Shown: positions 15,159 through 23,381 of the stretch, piece after piece
How positions within the stretch are numbered: position 1 is the stretch's first letter
Layout of the letters: every line of letters starts with the position of its first letter
Assembly (NCBI GenBank): GCA_902800925.1
Contig: CADCGD010000047.1
Location: 1-46,880, forward strand
Source of the DNA: an uncultured Bacteroidales bacterium
GTDB lineage: Bacteria; Bacteroidota; Bacteroidia; Bacteroidales; Bacteroidaceae
Direction of reading: 5' to 3'
DNA length: 46,880 nucleotides
Notes under the pieces: generated by a model
Seen by the model: the letters and a program-made list of their open reading frames with translations, nothing else
Databases searched by the model: none
Told to the model about the DNA's origin: nothing
Translations under genes and position numbers: made by a program

Positions 15159-16631
15159 ATGATTGCTGACGAGCTGAAATATCGCATACGGGGTGCTTTC
15201 GGTTTCGAGCCGACAAGAGAGCAGCAGGAGGCCATAGATGTCTTCACGACATTCATGGCCGATCGTCATGAGCATGCCGTGATGATTATGCGAGGCTCGG
15301 CAGGTACGGGTAAGACGACGCTGGCAGCAGCTATTGTGCGTGCCCTGCAGTCGTTGGAACAGCAGCTGGTACTGATGGCGCCAACAGGACGTGCTGCCAA
15401 GGTGTTCTCGCTGTATGCGGGCAGTGCGGCTTATACCATCCATCGCCGCATCTATCGTCAGAAGTCGCTGGAGGGTGGCTTCGAGCTGGGCTATAACAAT
15501 GCCCACGATACGTTGTTCATCGTCGATGAGGCCTCGATGGTCAGTCTCAATGGTGAGGGGCGTAGTCTGTTGGACGATCTGATCAGCTTTGTGTATAATG
15601 GTCGCAACTGCCGACTGATGCTCATTGGTGACCAGGCACAGCTGCCACCCGTAGGCGAGGAGGAGAGTCCTGCGCTGATGTCGTCCGTCTTGAGCATCTA
15701 TGGCCTGCATGTCCACGAGTGTACCCTCAACGAGGTGCTGCGACAGAGTCAGGAGTCGGGCATCCTCTATAATGCGACAGAGGTCAGATGGCTGATGTAC
15801 GAGGGGACTGTCCCCTCTGTGAGCAGCGAAGCGAATTACAGGGGGACTGTCCCCCATATGCAACTTCCCAAGGTCCATCTTCAAGGCTTTGCGGACATCC
15901 ATGTCGTCCCTGGCGACGAACTCATCGAGACGCTGGCCAGCAGCTATTCGAAGGTAGGCCTCGACGAGACGATGGTGGTGACACGCTCCAACAAGCGTGC
16001 CAACATCTTCAACCAAGGCATCCGCAATCAGATATTGGGGCGTGAGGAGGAGTTGACTACTGGCGACCAGCTGATGGTGGTGAAGAATAACTATTTCTGG
16101 ACCAAACCAGAGTCCCCTGACTCAGAGGGCTCAAGCTTGGAGTTCATTGCTAATGGTGACATGGCGGTGGTGCGCAAGGTGCGTAACGTCCACGAGCAGT
16201 ATGGCTTCCGCTTCGCTGAGGTCACCATGACATTCCCTGACTACGATGACTATGAGTTGACAGCCACCGTCTTGCTCGACACGCTGACCAGCGAGGCTCC
16301 CGCCTTGACGCGCGACCAGCAGGAAGAGCTGTATAACAAGGTGCTGGAAGACTATGCCGACATTCCTCGCAAGCCTGACCGCATGAAGGCGCTGAAGGAA
16401 GACCGCTACTACAATGCCCTGCAGGTGAAATACGCCTATGCCGCCACCTGTCACAAGGCACAGGGTGGACAGTGGGCACACATCTATGTCGACCAGGGCT
16501 ATATGACTGACGACATGCTCTCTGCCGACTATCTGCACTGGCTCTATACCGCCTTTACCCGCGCTACAGAGCAGCTCTATCTGATTAACTGGCCAAAAGC
16601 GCAAATAGAGCGCTGCGCTAGTGAAGAGTGA
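15159..16631 (+). CDS. RecD-like ATP-dependent DNA helicase/exonuclease subunit
   Basis: A 490-residue superfamily 1 helicase of the stand-alone RecD2/Dda type. GSAGTGKTT (about 47-55) is Walker A, FIVDEASMV (near 122) is motif II, IGDQAQLPPVG is motif III, and the C-terminal YAYAATCHKAQGGQW with LYTAFTRATEQLYLI gives motifs V and VI of the UvrD_C_2 domain. It probably unwinds DNA during repair or recombination. Residues about 214-231 (GTVPSVSSEANYRGTVP) come from a palindromic repeat inserted in frame. The last codons are made by the heptamer repeat that follows, so the natural C-terminus may be slightly altered. The ppt gene follows 38 bases later. Confidence 0.9.
   Translation: MIADELKYRIRGAFGFEPTREQQEAIDVFTTFMADRHEHAVMIMRGSAGTGKTTLAAAIVRALQSLEQQLVLMAPTGRAAKVFSLYAGSAAYTIHRRIYRQKSLEGGFELGYNNAHDTLFIVDEASMVSLNGEGRSLLDDLISFVYNGRNCRLMLIGDQAQLPPVGEEESPALMSSVLSIYGLHVHECTLNEVLRQSQESGILYNATEVRWLMYEGTVPSVSSEANYRGTVPHMQLPKVHLQGFADIHVVPGDELIETLASSYSKVGLDETMVVTRSNKRANIFNQGIRNQILGREEELTTGDQLMVVKNNYFWTKPESPDSEGSSLEFIANGDMAVVRKVRNVHEQYGFRFAEVTMTFPDYDDYELTATVLLDTLTSEAPALTRDQQEELYNKVLEDYADIPRKPDRMKALKEDRYYNALQVKYAYAATCHKAQGGQWAHIYVDQGYMTDDMLSADYLHWLYTAFTRATEQLYLINWPKAQIERCASEE
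15801..15855. repeat. Two GGGGACTGTCCCC hairpins inserted in the helicase gene
   Basis: GAGGGGACTGTCCCCTC (15801-15817) and GGGGGACTGTCCCCC (15841-15855) are perfect hairpins with a CTG-type loop, separated by 23 bases. Together they look like a small REP-type dispersed repeat and are read through in frame. Confidence 0.75.
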
Positions 16632-16663
16632 ATAGTGAACAGTGAATAGTGAACAGTGAATAG
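16608..16663. repeat. AGTGAAY heptamer repeat between helicase and ppt genes
   Basis: Six units of AGTGAAT, AGTGAAC or AGTGAAG run from 16620 to 16661. They are preceded by GCGCTGCGCTAGTGAA, which resembles the CGCTTCGCTAGTGAA units on the minus strand at 45650-45725. The helicase stop codon lies inside the array. Confidence 0.85.
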
Positions 16664-16669
16664 AGAAAT

Positions 16670-17227
16670 ATGAGTATATATATAAATGACGACATAGCAC
16701 ACTTCGACTGGCAGGCGGCATTGCCCCTGCTGTCTGAACAGCGCAGGGAACAGTGTCTGCGTTTCAAGCATGAGCTGGGACGCAAGACGTGTGCTGCTGC
16801 CTACTTGCTGTTGTGTGAGACCCTGCGTAAGGAGTATGGCATCAGTGAGCCCCCCGTATTCGAATATGGTGAACACGGCAAGCCCACCATCGTTGGGCAC
16901 CCTGACATCCACTTCAACCTCAGCCACTGTCGTGAGGCCGCCATCTGTGTGGTCAGCGACAAGCCCGTGGGTGTCGACATCGAGACCATTCGTCCCTATA
17001 AAGAGTCGCTGGCCCGCTATGTCATGAACGATGACGAGCTGCAACGCATCAATGGCTCTGCCCTGGAGTTCACCAAGCTATGGACGCAGAAGGAGGCCGT
17101 CGTCAAGCTCACCGGTCAAGGTATCACCACCGACCTGAAGTCTGTGCTCACCTGTTTTGCTGGTGAGCTCCAGACCGTTGTCACCGATCATTACGTCTAT
17201 TCATTAACAAAACCGATATTACTATGA
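16670..17227 (+). CDS. 4'-phosphopantetheinyl transferase superfamily protein (Sfp-like)
   Basis: Transfers the phosphopantetheine arm of coenzyme A to a serine of carrier proteins. The 185 residues carry FNLSHC (83-87 region), the magnesium-binding GVDIE at 101-105 and WTQKEAVVK at 138-146, the three family signatures. No carrier protein, polyketide or peptide synthase gene is present in the window, so the substrate is unknown; a general role in activating acyl carrier protein is possible if no AcpS exists elsewhere. It starts just after a heptamer repeat, and its last four bases overlap the start of the metallopeptidase gene, so the two are likely translated together. Confidence 0.88.
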   Translation: MSIYINDDIAHFDWQAALPLLSEQRREQCLRFKHELGRKTCAAAYLLLCETLRKEYGISEPPVFEYGEHGKPTIVGHPDIHFNLSHCREAAICVVSDKPVGVDIETIRPYKESLARYVMNDDELQRINGSALEFTKLWTQKEAVVKLTGQGITTDLKSVLTCFAGELQTVVTDHYVYSLTKPILL

Positions 17228-18117
17228 ATCTAAACGGACGACGCGAGAGTTCTAATGTGGAAGACCGCCGCGGTATGGGTGGCGGCAAGAGAGCCGGCAT
17301 GGGTGCTGGCATCGTGGGTGTCATCATCGCTATGGCTATCGCCTATTTTTCTGGTGGCGACCCCTTGTCGGCAGGTATGCAGGCCTTGCAGGAGAATGGC
17401 GGCTTGGGCTCGCTGACAGGCAACAATACGGAGGTCAGCGCTGAGCAGCGTGAGTTTACCGAGGAAGAGCAGGAGTTGGCACACTTCTCTACACAGATTC
17501 TGGCAGGTACCGAGGATGTGTGGAAGGAAATCTTCAAGGAGCACAACAGCGTGTATCAGGTGCCTACCATGGTGCTCTATACCGATGGCACGCAGACAGC
17601 CTGTGGCCAGGGCTCTGCCCAGATGGGACCGTTCTACTGCTCTGGCGACCAGAAACTGTATATCGACCTGTCGTTCTTTACCACCATGAAGCAGCAGCTG
17701 GGTGCCGATGGCGACTTCGCCTATGCCTACGTCATTGCCCACGAGGTAGGTCACCATGTGGAATACCTGACGGGTATCCTGGAGGAGACGCATGCCAAGA
17801 TGGCGAGGATGAGTCAGACGGAGGCCAACAAGCTGTCCGTCCGTCTGGAACTCTTGGCCGACTTCTATGCCGGCGTCTGGGCACACCACGACAACAAGAT
17901 GTTCGGCTCCCTGGAGGATGGAGACATCGAGGAGGCCATCAACTGTGCACAGGTCATCGGCGACGACTATCTGCAGAAGAAAGCCCGTGGCTATGCCGTT
18001 CCTGAGTCCTTCAACCACGGCACCTCACGCCAGCGCGTCAAGTGGTTCAAGCGTGGCCTGGAGACTGGCGATGTATCTCAGGGCAACACCTTCGAATGCT
18101 CTGACTCAGAACTCTGA
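17224..18117 (+). CDS. Neutral zinc metallopeptidase, YpfJ family
   Basis: A 297-residue putative membrane-anchored zinc protease. The N-terminus has the basic, glycine-rich stretch and one membrane segment (about 25-42, GAGIVGVIIAMAIAYF). The zinc motif HEVGHH lies near residue 172, after AYAYVIA, with the downstream E-L-LADFYAGVWAHH segment typical of the family. The last two thirds match full-length members. Its biological substrate is not known. It overlaps the phosphopantetheinyl transferase gene by four bases. The convergent dsbD gene ends 42 bases away. Confidence 0.9.
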   Translation: MNLNGRRESSNVEDRRGMGGGKRAGMGAGIVGVIIAMAIAYFSGGDPLSAGMQALQENGGLGSLTGNNTEVSAEQREFTEEEQELAHFSTQILAGTEDVWKEIFKEHNSVYQVPTMVLYTDGTQTACGQGSAQMGPFYCSGDQKLYIDLSFFTTMKQQLGADGDFAYAYVIAHEVGHHVEYLTGILEETHAKMARMSQTEANKLSVRLELLADFYAGVWAHHDNKMFGSLEDGDIEEAINCAQVIGDDYLQKKARGYAVPESFNHGTSRQRVKWFKRGLETGDVSQGNTFECSDSEL

Positions 18118-18159
18118 TAGAGATACGAACGCCAGTATCATCATCTTTTTCATAATACT

Positions 18160-20214
18160 TCAATTGAATTGATCAAACCTGTTCAGTCCTTTGTTCAGAT
18201 ATTCCAGATAGCCGTCAATGTCCTCGTCGTAGGCTCGGCTGCCAGTGAGGGGCTTTCCTGTGACAGGGTCGAGGATGACGTAGAAGGGCTGGGCATTGGC
18301 ACCGAACTTATGGCTCTGTAGATAACTCCACTTGGCACCAACGGTGTGCAGGGTCTTCGTGTTACCCTCGTCATCCGTCACCTCGAAAGGTTCGGCAAGA
18401 GGTGTCTTGTCGTCGACGAACAGCGAGATGAGCACAAAGTCGTTCTTCAGTTTGTCGGTCACGCGAGGGTCAGTCCACACGGCAGCTTCCATCTTGCGAC
18501 AATTGACGCAGCCGAAGCCCGTGAAGTCAATCATGACGGGTTTGCCCTGTGCCTGAGCTGCAGCCATTCCGGCCTCGTAGTCGGTAAACTGTGCCTCTAC
18601 GGTCTGGCTGTTGAGATTGAAGTCCTGCGTGTTCATAGGTGGTGCAAAGGCACTCACGGCCTTGCAGGGAGCGCCCCACAGACCTGGCACCATATAGATG
18701 GCGAAAGCCAATGAAATGAGTCCGCCCATGATGCAGACGACAGGCATGGGCTTCTTCAGCTCGCCACCAATCTCATCCTGTTGGAACTTCAGCCAGCCAC
18801 AGAGGTAGGCGCCTAGCAGCGCAAAGATGACAATCCACAGCGACAGGAACACCTCGCGGTCCAGCAGGTGCCAGCCATAGGCCAGGTCGGCCACAGAGAA
18901 GAATTTCAGGGCGAAGGCTAGTTCAATGAAGCCCAGCACCACCTTGATGGTGGTCATCCACGAACCCGATTTCGGTGCCTGTTTAAGCCAGGCAGGGAAC
19001 ATGGCGAAAATGGTAAAGGGTAGGGCCAGTGCCAGGGCGAAGCCGAACATGCCAAGAGCGGGAGCGAGCCAGTTGCCGCTGGTGGTGGTCTCTACGAGCA
19101 GCAGACCGATGATAGGTGCTGTGCAAGAGAACGACACGAGCACCAGGGTGAAGGCCATGAGGAAGATGGAAATCAGACCACTGGTCTCAGAGGCTTTCGT
19201 GTCGACGCTGTTGGCCCATGAGTCGGGCAGTTTGATTTCGAACCAGCCGAAGAACGACAGGGCAAAGACCACGAGCAACAGGAAGAGGAAGATGTTGAAC
19301 ACCGCATTCGTTGACATCGCATTCAGCGTGTCGCTGCCGAAGAGTGCAGTCACCAGCAGTCCTAAGCCCAGATAGATGACGATAATGCTCAGACCATAGG
19401 TGAACGCATCGCGGATGCCTTTCTTCTTATCGTCCTTAGAACGCTTCAGGAAGAACGAGACCGTCATGGGGATGATGGGCCAGATGCAAGGCATGCATAC
19501 AGCCAGCAGTCCGCCAACGAAGCCCATGAGCAGGATATACAGCAAGGAGTGGTCTGTGATGCTGTCACTGCCTCCCATTGCTTTCAACTCGTCGATGACG
19601 GGAGTCCAGAGGGCGTCGTCGTTGTTAAGTGAATAGTGAAGAGTGAAGAGTGAAGAATCAGCGCTCTCAGGCGTTCCCGTTTTCGTTTCTGTTTCAGCTT
19701 CTGTTTCCGTAATCGTTTTCGTTTCTATTTCCGTTTTCGCTTCTGTTACAGGACTCTTTCCCGTTTGCTTAAACGGCACTTCCGTTGGCGGCATGCAACT
19801 CTCGTCGTTGCATGCACCATACTCCAGATAACAGTCGATGACGTATTCGGGCTTGGTGAAGCGGATTTTCTGGACGAAGGTGGCTGTCTTCTCAAAGAAT
19901 TTCAGATCCATGCCGAACATCTCGTCATACTTCTTGACGACGTTACCCTTGGGCGTCAGTTTGCCCACCGTCTCCACGCCCTCCATCTTGACGACATTGA
20001 ACGAGGCACTGATAGGTCCGTCCTCGCCCAGGTCAGTGGAATAGACGTGCCATCCGGCGTCGATGGTGGCAGAGAAGATGATTTCACCTTCCGAAGTTCC
20101 TTTTGCGGTCTTCAGTTCCGACTTGAAATGAACGGGGTTCATCATCTGTCCGTTGGCTACTACCGAAAGAAAGAGCAGTAGCAGAAGTGCTGCATTTCTA
20201 AGAGATATTTTCAT
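18160..20214 (-). CDS. dsbD: Thiol:disulfide interchange protein DsbD
   Basis: Transfers electrons from cytoplasmic thioredoxin across the inner membrane to periplasmic disulfide reductases. The 684 residues show a signal peptide, an N-terminal periplasmic domain with YGACNDESCMPP, eight or so membrane segments from about 225 to 500 (including a CMPCIWPIIPM start), and a C-terminal thioredoxin-like domain with the active site CVNC near residue 567. Between the first domain and the membrane part, residues about 155-200 are a repetitive T/E-rich linker encoded by simple DNA repeats, including four 7-base units. Slippage there would shift the frame. The upstream neighbour is a decayed fucosidase gene; no strong promoter directly before dsbD was found. 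Confidence 0.92.
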   Translation of the reverse strand: MKISLRNAALLLLLFLSVVANGQMMNPVHFKSELKTAKGTSEGEIIFSATIDAGWHVYSTDLGEDGPISASFNVVKMEGVETVGKLTPKGNVVKKYDEMFGMDLKFFEKTATFVQKIRFTKPEYVIDCYLEYGACNDESCMPPTEVPFKQTGKSPVTEAKTEIETKTITETEAETETKTGTPESADSSLFTLHYSLNNDDALWTPVIDELKAMGGSDSITDHSLLYILLMGFVGGLLAVCMPCIWPIIPMTVSFFLKRSKDDKKKGIRDAFTYGLSIIVIYLGLGLLVTALFGSDTLNAMSTNAVFNIFLFLLLVVFALSFFGWFEIKLPDSWANSVDTKASETSGLISIFLMAFTLVLVSFSCTAPIIGLLLVETTTSGNWLAPALGMFGFALALALPFTIFAMFPAWLKQAPKSGSWMTTIKVVLGFIELAFALKFFSVADLAYGWHLLDREVFLSLWIVIFALLGAYLCGWLKFQQDEIGGELKKPMPVVCIMGGLISLAFAIYMVPGLWGAPCKAVSAFAPPMNTQDFNLNSQTVEAQFTDYEAGMAAAQAQGKPVMIDFTGFGCVNCRKMEAAVWTDPRVTDKLKNDFVLISLFVDDKTPLAEPFEVTDDEGNTKTLHTVGAKWSYLQSHKFGANAQPFYVILDPVTGKPLTGSRAYDEDIDGYLEYLNKGLNRFDQFN
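19628..19750. repeat. Simple repeats encoding the DsbD linker
   Basis: Four heptamers (AGTGAAT then AGTGAAG three times) run from 19628 to 19655. After them a degenerate hexamer tract of the GTTTCT/GTTTTC kind runs from about 19678 to 19750. Both are read through in frame and give a T/E/K-rich linker plus SLFTLHYSL. Confidence 0.8.
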
Positions 20215-20252
20215 AGCTATTTTTTTTACAAATTATGGTTTGGAGTACAAAA

Positions 20253-20632
20253 TCATTTCGTGATTCTAAGGACGGGGGCTATCTTGTTGCAGGGTTGGGG
20301 GAGGTTAACTACCAGACCCTCGGTGGTTTGTGTGGCCTTCAGTTTGCCGTAGCCCAGCAGATAGACGCTTTTAATCGATTTCTTGAAGTCGGGATTGCCC
20401 TTGGCCAGCGACTTGATGACCAGACGGCCATCCTCGGGCCAACCCATAGCGGTGGCATAGAGGTACTTTTTGTCTGGTGGGTCTCCAGCGACTGCCAGGT
20501 GGGCTCGTGCTTGCCCGCAAGCATCTGCTCGTGCGCTTCAGATACAGGAACCTGATAAGTTTGTGCCATTGCTGTGGTCATTGCGCACCACATGGTCAGT
20601 GTCAACATCGTCGTTGTCAGTTTCGTTTTCAT
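20253..20632 (-). pseudogene. Alpha-L-fucosidase (GH29-like), catalytic centre missing
   Basis: The 5' end encodes a signal peptide (MKTKLTTTMLTLTMWCAM...) and then PVSEAHEQMLAGKHEPTWQS, LETHQT, like the opening of GH29 fucosidases just before their TPEWF segment. After about 52 codons the frame shifts and the C-terminal part appears: KKYLYATAMGWPEDGRLVIK and KSVYLLGYGKLKATQTTEGL. The GH29 assignment is from memory of that pattern. Full-length enzymes have about 450-500 residues, so some 350 residues including the catalytic nucleophile are gone, with a sharp junction near 20470. It still has a promoter box upstream. Confidence 0.75.
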
Positions 20633-20654
20633 ATATGATTGGATTGTTATGCTG

Positions 20655-20662
20655 CAAAAGTA
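20655..20662 (-). promoter_or_regulatory. -7 box of the decayed fucosidase gene
   Basis: TACTTTTG on the minus strand matches TAnnTTTG and lies 22 bases before the start codon at 20632. It may also serve dsbD. Confidence 0.55.
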
Positions 20663-20736
20663 ATACTTTTTTCTAAGACTATGCGTTTTTTGTTCGATTT
20701 TTTATAGTAATAGGTGGAGAATTGATGCAAATTGTG

Positions 20737-20744
20737 TATATTTG
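20737..20744 (+). promoter_or_regulatory. -7 box of the propeller/AraC regulator gene
   Basis: TATATTTG lies nine bases before the ATG at 20754. The alternative TTG start at 20742 would fall inside the box, so 20754 is preferred. Confidence 0.6.
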
Positions 20745-20753
20745 CACCTGACA

Positions 20754-23213
20754 ATGAAGGCAAGGGTGTTTTTGTTGCTGCTGGTAAGCCTGTTGGCGGA
20801 GGCTGCGGTCGCACAGCCACTGTGTCAGGTGGTGCGGTACGACGAGAAAGACGGCGTGCCGTCTAGCCATGTGGTGCAGTTGCTGCAGGACGACCAGGGG
20901 TTTATGTGGTTTGCCACGTGGAATGGACTGTGCCGCTATGATGGGTATGAGTTTCAGACCTTCAAACCCAAGGCTGGCGACGGGTGTCACATGACGACAG
21001 ACCGCATACGAAACATTGTATTGCTGCCTGACGAGAAGATACTTTGTTGGACGGACGAAGGCAACTACCTGTTTGATCTGTACAGCTATCGCTTTCGCGA
21101 TATGGAGGACGGTGAACAGCATTATACGGATCAGGACCTGATGAGACTGCGTGAGAGTCGTTCGCTGCTAAACCGCCAGGGGTACTCGTGGACGGACCGC
21201 CACCAGACGCAGTGGACGCTCAGCGCAGACGGTACGTTGACTTATCTGCAACAGGGAGGCGCTCAGCCGACATGCTATCCGCTATCTTTTGCTTTCAATA
21301 CGCTGAACTTCGCCATGGCTGATCGTGATGGCAACCTGTGGGCACTGGACAATAGTGGAATTTGCCATTTCATCACGGATATTAGTCGTACATGTCGCTT
21401 GGACATCACTCCTGCTGACGAGGTGAAGTGTCTGTTTGCCGACAGCAAGGGACACTACTGGGTGACGACCAAGGAGGATGCTGCCATTCGCCTTTACGAT
21501 GCTGCTACCGACCGACTGTTGGGTTTCCTGGGTGCTGACGGCCGACTGCACCAGCAGCATATCAGTTTCCTGGCTCCCGTCTATTGCATGTATGAGATGC
21601 AGGACGGCACCCTGTGGTTGGGCACCAAGAAGGGAGGACTCTTCCGACTGCGCAGCAAGGGTGGCGAACAGTACGAAATAGCCCATTTCATTGACATCTC
21701 GAGTCTTGATGTTTATCATATCGCAGCAGATTGTTTTGGTCGTCTGTGGGTGGCTATGTTGGGCGGTGGCGTCTGCTATAGTGACGACGCCAGTGCCGAC
21801 CAGCCTCACTTCAAGGTGCCTAAGAACTTCCCTAAGGAGCAATGTCCACGCGTGCGCTACTTGTCGTTTACCGATAGCCTGTGGATGGCAGCAACGGGTA
21901 GTGGCTTGCTTGTAGCACGTATGGAGCGCCAGGTCGACAAGATGCTGTTTCGTCTGCACCAGCGCGAGACGGAGCGTGCCAGCAGTCTGAGCAGCAGTGC
22001 CACGATGGATGTGGCGCGCGACCAGCAAGGGCGCTACTATATCAGTACGGAGAGTGGGGGCGTGAACCTGATAGAAAGCAGCGATTTGTTGACCGATGAG
22101 CTCATTTTTCGCCATTTCAACGACAGCTTACACATGCAATATAGTGAAAACGTACAGTCGATGACGCCCCTTGCCGATGGTGGACTGATGGCTATCGGCA
22201 GTCATCAACTGACGCTGATAGATGACAAACAACGCAGTCGTGTGCTCGATGCCCATCATTTCCATGCGGACTATCGTTTCAGCGAGGCCCATCCGTTGCA
22301 GCTCAGTGGAGAGCGGTGGCTTATAGGACTGACGGATGGCGCCATCATTACGTCGATGAAACAGTTGACGGCCGATAGTCCCATGCCGACAGTGATGCTG
22401 ACGGGACTGTCGATACAGGGTGGCAGTACCCGTTGGAACATTGCCCGACAGGATACATTGCGCCTGCAACCCCATGAGCGGAATATCACACTACGCTTTG
22501 CAGCCCTCGACTACAATGCCCCTGACCGTATCAGCTATGCCTTCCGGGTGCTACCCAACGAACACTGGCACTACATTGGTCACGACCGCTCCGCCACGCT
22601 CCTCGATATGGAGCCTGGAACGTATCTGTTGGAGGTGCGTAGCACAAATGTAGACGGTGAGTGGCAGGACAACCAACGACGTCTGACCATCATCGTCACA
22701 CCCACCTTCTGGGAGGCGTGGTACGGTCAGCTGCTTATCCTGTTGTTGATAGTGGGTGTCGTACTGGCCATCGTCTATACCTTATTATATATACGTCGCA
22801 TCCGTCGTCAGCACCGCGAGACGCTGGAGAAATACCTGGCATTGATAGAGGTTAGTGGTGAGAGGTTAGTGGAGAGAGAAGAGACGACGGAAGACCCCAT
22901 GTTGCAACGTGTCATGCAGTATGTGGAGGAGAACCTGTCAAACAGCGATGCCAACGTGGGCGATATGGCTGCAGCAGCAGCCGTCAGTCGTAGTGGTCTG
23001 TTACGTAAATTGAAACAGACCATGGGTGTCACTCCGCAGGAGTTGCTCAGCGAGGCGCGCGTCAAGCACGCTTGTCAGTTGTTGCGAAGTACCGAAAAGA
23101 ATGTCTCAGAGATAGCCTATGCCTGTGGCTTTACTGACCCGAAGTATTTCAGTCGGAGTTTCAAGCAAAGTACTGGGCTGTCGCCTTCGGAGTTTAGGGA
23201 AGGTAAGAGGTAA
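20754..23213 (+). CDS. Membrane-spanning AraC-type regulator with sensor propeller
   Basis: An 819-residue regulator. A signal peptide (MKARVFLLLLVSLLAEAAVAQ) leads to a periplasmic beta-propeller with repeats such as DDQGFMWFATWNGL and MQDGTLWLGTKKGGLF. A Y_Y_Y-type domain follows around 560-645, with a membrane segment near 655-680 (LLILLLIVGVVLAIVYTLLY). The C-terminus is an AraC HTH: VGDMAAAAAVSRSGLLRKLK and SEIAYACGFTDPKYFSRSFK. In hybrid two-component regulators a histidine kinase and receiver sit between these; here there are only about 65 residues, so both are absent. It likely senses a pectin product directly and controls the adjacent pectinesterase gene. A 14-base tandem duplication lies just after the membrane segment. 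Confidence 0.9.
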   Translation: MKARVFLLLLVSLLAEAAVAQPLCQVVRYDEKDGVPSSHVVQLLQDDQGFMWFATWNGLCRYDGYEFQTFKPKAGDGCHMTTDRIRNIVLLPDEKILCWTDEGNYLFDLYSYRFRDMEDGEQHYTDQDLMRLRESRSLLNRQGYSWTDRHQTQWTLSADGTLTYLQQGGAQPTCYPLSFAFNTLNFAMADRDGNLWALDNSGICHFITDISRTCRLDITPADEVKCLFADSKGHYWVTTKEDAAIRLYDAATDRLLGFLGADGRLHQQHISFLAPVYCMYEMQDGTLWLGTKKGGLFRLRSKGGEQYEIAHFIDISSLDVYHIAADCFGRLWVAMLGGGVCYSDDASADQPHFKVPKNFPKEQCPRVRYLSFTDSLWMAATGSGLLVARMERQVDKMLFRLHQRETERASSLSSSATMDVARDQQGRYYISTESGGVNLIESSDLLTDELIFRHFNDSLHMQYSENVQSMTPLADGGLMAIGSHQLTLIDDKQRSRVLDAHHFHADYRFSEAHPLQLSGERWLIGLTDGAIITSMKQLTADSPMPTVMLTGLSIQGGSTRWNIARQDTLRLQPHERNITLRFAALDYNAPDRISYAFRVLPNEHWHYIGHDRSATLLDMEPGTYLLEVRSTNVDGEWQDNQRRLTIIVTPTFWEAWYGQLLILLLIVGVVLAIVYTLLYIRRIRRQHRETLEKYLALIEVSGERLVEREETTEDPMLQRVMQYVEENLSNSDANVGDMAAAAAVSRSGLLRKLKQTMGVTPQELLSEARVKHACQLLRSTEKNVSEIAYACGFTDPKYFSRSFKQSTGLSPSEFREGKR
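22848..22875. repeat. 14-base tandem duplication in the regulator's cytoplasmic linker
   Basis: GAGGTTAGTGGTGA is followed directly by GAGGTTAGTGGAGA. It encodes part of EVSGERLVEREE just inside the membrane, where a sensor kinase would normally begin. Confidence 0.75.
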
Positions 23214-23230
23214 GAGTTAAGAATTAAGAG
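23203..23230. repeat. Heptamer repeat at the end of the regulator gene
   Basis: GTAAGAG, GTAAGAG, TTAAGAA and TTAAGAG follow one another and contain the stop codon of the regulator gene. Confidence 0.7.
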
Positions 23231-23239
23231 TTAGGGTAG

Positions 23240-23275
23240 AAAAATGCGTCAAATGAGTAGTTTGACGCATTTTTT
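23240..23275 (+). terminator. Rho-independent terminator of the regulator gene
   Basis: AAAAATGCGTCAAA, the loop TGAGTAG and TTTGACGCATTTTT form a perfect 14-pair stem ending in a T run. It is symmetrical enough to work in both directions. Confidence 0.85.
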
Positions 23276-23322
23276 ATCCCTTATTGGTGCAAAAATACCC
23301 CCATTCCAACGGGAAATTGCTG

Positions 23323-23330
23323 TACCTTTG
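23323..23330 (+). promoter_or_regulatory. -7 box of the pectin esterase gene
   Basis: TACCTTTG lies 51 bases before the ATG. No good -33 box is seen, which would fit a promoter that depends on an activator such as the neighbouring AraC protein. Confidence 0.55.
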
Positions 23331-23381
23331 CAGCAGGTTTCAAAACAACAACCACTAAAAAACTACAAATCAAAACAAACA

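Noticed and set aside
15156-16016. A 286-codon open frame on the minus strand
   Set aside because: It is antisense to the RecD-like gene and has no recognisable motif or promoter.
23244-23381. Longer N-terminus of the pectin esterase
   Set aside because: It would begin inside the terminator and cross the promoter; the signal peptide starts at 23382.
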